Source: Planctomycetaceae bacterium
GTDB lineage: Bacteria; Planctomycetota; Planctomycetia; Pirellulales; Thermoguttaceae
Assembly: GCA_031278315.1 (NCBI GenBank)
Contig: JAITKS010000422.1
Coordinates: 1 to 9,184, forward strand
Reading direction: 5' to 3'
Length of the DNA stretch: 9,184 nucleotides
Shown: piece after piece, positions 6,943 to 9,184 of the stretch
Position numbering within the stretch: the first letter of the stretch is position 1
How the letters are laid out: each line of letters starts with the position of its first letter
The notes under the pieces: model-generated
What the model was told of the DNA's origin: nothing
The model's database searches: none
The model's input: the letters and a program-made list of their open reading frames with translations, nothing else
Translations under genes and position numbers: made by a program

Positions 6943-8175
6943 TTATTTTACGTTTTCACAAACAACGATATATTCGTATAACATTGTATTCATTGTTTTT
7001 CCGCATTTATTGGTTGGTGAATTTTTACTCGGCATGACTTTATTACTAATAGCACGCTCGTAAGTGATCAGATGTTTGAAACCGTTTTCTTCAAATTTTT
7101 CGGCAATAAATTGGTCTGTCGGCAGTAGCACTTGTTTGACCGTTCTGTTGCCGACAACATAAATTACCTTGCCTCGCCGATTCACACTCTCTGCAACTTT
7201 TTGTATAGAATATTTTAAGTCCTTGTAAAACGCGGAAACATCTAATGCTCTTTTATAGTCAATTTTAGCGATTTGTGTAACATAGTCTGCAATAAGTCCT
7301 TCTGAAATAATATATCCGCTTTTTCCGCCGCCCATTAACATTTGATCTATTTTTCGTGCATTTTTAATTCCAAACCACTCATTGGAAAATGTTGAAAATT
7401 GTCCGTAAGCTACCGTGGTTCGACTGTCTCCATAAGGCGGACTCGTTAACACAACATCAAACAATTTATTTTGCGGTCGAAAAGCCGACACATATACTTT
7501 TACCGTTGCCGCTGCCAATCGGGGAAAATAAAAATTTGTGTATAAATAAATCGTGTCCTCAAGCTTCTTAAAAAAAACTCCAATAACATCAGGATTAAAA
7601 TTAAGTATATCCTCCGATTTCATTCGGTAAAGTTTAAATTCACTGTTCCGTGTATAAGAACACTCGCGTACCGTTTCAGAAAAAGGGATAAAAAAGAAAT
7701 CCCGAATACTCTCATTTTTAATTCCATCAATAAAATACTTAATTGCACTCAAATTGCCAATAACCTCTTGGGAAAACCAAAATTCAATATTAGTAACAGA
7801 CGGTCTTTGTAGTTTTTTTATATTGCTTTCATCTTTCAGAAATTCATAAAGATCATTTCGGAAAATCAGACGCGTTTCAATAATTTCCGGTATTGATATT
7901 TTTGTAAATTTTACTTTCGATATTAATACCGCAAGCGGATTTATGTCATATCCCTCCATTTCCTTCAAACCACATTCCAACCCGCTCGCAAACGACGATC
8001 CTGAACCACAATAAGGATCAAGCAGAGTTCCCTTTGAAATCTTAAATTCTCTTAAAATATCAATTCCAATTTGAGGTAACATTGTCGCCGGATACCTATG
8101 CAAATTCGGATAAACCGACGCATAAGACTGACCTAAATAATCGTATTGATAATTTCTGACAACTTGATATTTCAT
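6943..8175 (-). CDS. Type II DNA methyltransferase (N4-cytosine or N6-adenine)
   Basis: This 410-residue enzyme transfers a methyl group from S-adenosylmethionine to an exocyclic amino group of a DNA base, protecting host sites from the partner endonuclease. A motif X-like stretch HRYPATMLPQ (26-35) precedes motif I, DPYCGSGS (53-60), which binds the methyl donor. Motif II is at EGYDINP (74-80). The catalytic motif IV is TSPPY (244-248), followed by GDSRTTVAYGQFS. Near 329-343 is a GKVIYVVGN strand. The roughly 185 residues between motifs I and IV contain FWFSQEV (132-138) and R170-ECSYTRNSEFKLYR, and probably include the target-recognition region. TSPPY is more often found in N4-cytosine enzymes, but N6-adenine is not excluded. 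The ATG overlaps the endonuclease stop as ATGA and has no Shine-Dalgarno of its own, so translation is probably coupled. The recognition site cannot be read from the sequence. Confidence 0.88.
   Translation of the reverse strand: MKYQVVRNYQYDYLGQSYASVYPNLHRYPATMLPQIGIDILREFKISKGTLLDPYCGSGSSFASGLECGLKEMEGYDINPLAVLISKVKFTKISIPEIIETRLIFRNDLYEFLKDESNIKKLQRPSVTNIEFWFSQEVIGNLSAIKYFIDGIKNESIRDFFFIPFSETVRECSYTRNSEFKLYRMKSEDILNFNPDVIGVFFKKLEDTIYLYTNFYFPRLAAATVKVYVSAFRPQNKLFDVVLTSPPYGDSRTTVAYGQFSTFSNEWFGIKNARKIDQMLMGGGKSGYIISEGLIADYVTQIAKIDYKRALDVSAFYKDLKYSIQKVAESVNRRGKVIYVVGNRTVKQVLLPTDQFIAEKFEENGFKHLITYERAISNKVMPSKNSPTNKCGKTMNTMLYEYIVVCENVK
8172..8175 (-). promoter_or_regulatory. ATGA stop/start overlap coupling R to M
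   Basis: On the minus strand 8175-8172 reads ATGA: the ATG starts the methyltransferase and the TGA ends the endonuclease. The bases before it (ATTTTTATT) hold no ribosome-binding site, so the methyltransferase probably depends on ribosomes finishing the endonuclease. Confidence 0.8.
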
Positions 8176-8942
8176 AATAAAAATTTATTAACATACTCGG
8201 GAAGACTTGACATCCTCGCAATAAATTCCGTATCAATATTTTTCGCTATAAATGATTGATCAAAAAACTTGAACATTCCCCTGTTCTGCGGATTATTTAT
8301 TTCGTTATAAAAATTTACTGTCGCAAAACAAACCAACGGATTTGTAGGCGGATTATAGGAAATATTGTATTTTTCTTTTATATTACAATTTTCCGATGTT
8401 GCAATTTCCATTAAAAGTTTCCATTTATAGGTCTGACCGGCTCTTTCACGTAAAGAAGTTTTTAACGATAAAATCATACTTTTTTTTAACGAATTATCAG
8501 TATTCAATGAATAAATAACTAAATCACAATCCGGTTTTTGTGTTTCGCCGTCAACATTGATCGTTAAAATCTCTTTAATCAAAGGAACCGTTGCCGGTTT
8601 ACTTGTTATAAAAATATTTGCGTCAATATTCCCCAATTCTTTGTTTCTCAAAAATGTATAAATAATCGTCTGCGTAAAGGAATTTCCGGCAATAACTTTT
8701 ATTGCCTGTTTTTCGTCCTGTATTTCTCCTTTTGCTTTTCTAATAGCAAGATATTTATCGACATATTTTTCGGCTTCACAAAGGATATTATAAATTTCGT
8801 CAAACACTTTTTTGTAAGCGTCTTGTTGTTTCAATTTTGATTGTTGAACGAAATTTTCAATCAATTCAATGGTTTTTTTCATGTAAGGCGTTTCTTTAAT
8901 AGCGTCCATGATTTTTCGTTCTGATCTTGTCAATTCGTACAT
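8172..8942 (-). CDS. Putative type II restriction endonuclease (PD-(D/E)xK-like)
   Basis: This 256-residue protein is probably the DNA-cutting partner of the methyltransferase, with which it overlaps by 4 bases. The likely active site is P137-D138 (in KPDCD, 136-140) and S159-L-K161, followed by TSLRER (162-167). That gives D-x22-SxK, with R167 six residues after the lysine. A Ser in place of the acidic residue of (D/E)xK and an Arg at +6 are seen in some known restriction enzymes, such as the Cfr10I/EcoRII-type families. I compare on motif layout only and do not assign a family. A helix with GNSFTQ (86-91) fits the fold's first helix. The third acidic residue is uncertain; E166 and E179 are candidates. 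The N-terminal 75 residues are charged and helical. No signal peptide or membrane segment is seen. No good Shine-Dalgarno precedes ATG 8942. Specificity is unknown. Confidence 0.75.
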   Translation of the reverse strand: MYELTRSERKIMDAIKETPYMKKTIELIENFVQQSKLKQQDAYKKVFDEIYNILCEAEKYVDKYLAIRKAKGEIQDEKQAIKVIAGNSFTQTIIYTFLRNKELGNIDANIFITSKPATVPLIKEILTINVDGETQKPDCDLVIYSLNTDNSLKKSMILSLKTSLRERAGQTYKWKLLMEIATSENCNIKEKYNISYNPPTNPLVCFATVNFYNEINNPQNRGMFKFFDQSFIAKNIDTEFIARMSSLPEYVNKFLL

Positions 8943-9004
8943 TTTATCAGTGATTGTTTTAGGTTTATCTAAAAGGTTGAATGACCATATTATTTAATTT
9001 TCTA

Positions 9005-9034
9005 ATTCTAATTCAATGTTTTTTGTTCGATCAA
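9005..9034 (-). promoter_or_regulatory. Possible sigma70-type promoter for the restriction module
   Basis: On the minus strand TTGATC (9034-9029), an 18-base spacer and TAGAAT (9010-9005) lie about 62 bases before the endonuclease start. Such matches arise easily by chance in AT-rich DNA, so this is only a candidate. It is the best site in the 126-bp gap between the upstream gene's stop and the endonuclease. Confidence 0.25.
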
Positions 9035-9068
9035 TTTTCTAGTAAGAATACACGATGTCTTGTGTCGT

Positions 9069-9184
9069 TTAGCACTTTAATATTGTTACATTACTTGTTT
9101 CGTCAAGTGTCCATGAGATTTTTTCATCCCACGATAATTCTTTCGATTGAGGACGACGATCAAAAATAATAAGATAAGTCGGTG
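9069..9184 (-). CDS. C-terminal fragment of an unidentified protein, cut by the window edge
   Basis: Reading left from the edge, one minus-strand frame stays open for 37 codons and stops with TAA at 9071-9069. It starts PTYLIIFDRRPQSKELSW and ends TILKC. The composition (an aliphatic strand followed by FDRR, then a Trp-rich charged stretch) looks like real protein rather than chance. A YL(I/V)IFDRR segment near the C-terminus recalls the tail of some bacterial ATP-binding proteins with a PD-(D/E)XK-like C-terminal domain. This is recall of a pattern and not a domain assignment. A second minus frame is also open here for about 32 codons but has a less protein-like composition. Confidence 0.5.
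   Translation of the reverse strand, partial: PTYLIIFDRRPQSKELSWDEKISWTLDETSNVTILKC

Noticed and set aside
5457..8942. A single defence system made of restriction pair, hydrolase and helicase-nuclease
   Set aside because: The hydrolase has a signal peptide and so acts outside the cytoplasm, a 550-bp repeat-filled gap separates it from the restriction pair, and AddA-like enzymes are general repair proteins.
8965..8988. Very short minus-strand frame (ATG to TAA, 8 codons with the stop) ahead of the endonuclease
   Set aside because: Too short, with no ribosome-binding site; it could be a leader peptide but nothing supports that, and it is not a C-protein gene.
8981..9169. Plus-strand 62-codon frame at the right edge
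   Set aside because: It is antisense to the protein-like C-terminal fragment and to the endonuclease leader, with only Leu/Phe-rich low-complexity content.

Overview
The window is AT-rich bacterial DNA in which every supported gene lies on the minus strand, so transcription runs from high to low coordinates. It holds five complete genes, the 3' end of a sixth at the right edge, and two islands of short intergenic repeats. I see no tRNA, rRNA, CRISPR array, transposase or phage gene. The host cannot be fixed from sequence alone. The AddA-like helicase that starts almost directly at its Walker A motif, the secreted EEP-family hydrolase and the stacked intergenic repeats (CACGAAA, ACAGGATT, CTCTGTGTT) would fit a low-GC Planctomycetota, or a relative in the PVC or Bacteroidota groups. 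This is an inference of low to moderate confidence.

Layout, right to left. At 9184-9069 is the C-terminal end of an unidentified protein. At 8942-8172 and 8175-6943 is a compact type II restriction-modification module: a PD-(D/E)xK-like endonuclease first, then a DNA amino-methyltransferase, joined by a 4-base ATGA stop/start overlap. At 6942-6393 is a gene-free stretch. Its part from about 6540 to 6885 is full of repeats: an 8-bp ACAGGATT tandem, three small GC-rich hairpins, a duplicated 49-bp CACGAAA unit and an inverted copy of that unit. At 6392-5457 is a secreted endonuclease/exonuclease/phosphatase-fold hydrolase. At 5318-1800 is a 1172-residue AddA/RecB-like UvrD-family helicase-nuclease with all the core helicase motifs and a C-terminal nuclease domain. 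At 1765-179, 34 bp downstream, is a GT-C fold (ArnT/GT39-like) membrane glycosyltransferase. At 1-178 is a second repeat island that shares modules, in the same order and orientation, with the one at 6548-6885.

How they work together. The restriction pair acts as a unit, cutting foreign DNA and protecting self DNA. The AddA-like enzyme would process double-strand ends for recombination repair and could degrade DNA cut by the restriction enzyme, but nothing in the sequence links them beyond proximity. The secreted hydrolase and the membrane glycosyltransferase act at or outside the membrane and look like ordinary housekeeping or accessory genes. I do not see a clearly new multi-gene system. 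The points most worth a second look are the R-before-M coupled restriction module with an unassigned endonuclease, the modular repeat islands, and the AddA-like protein without a neighbouring AddB.
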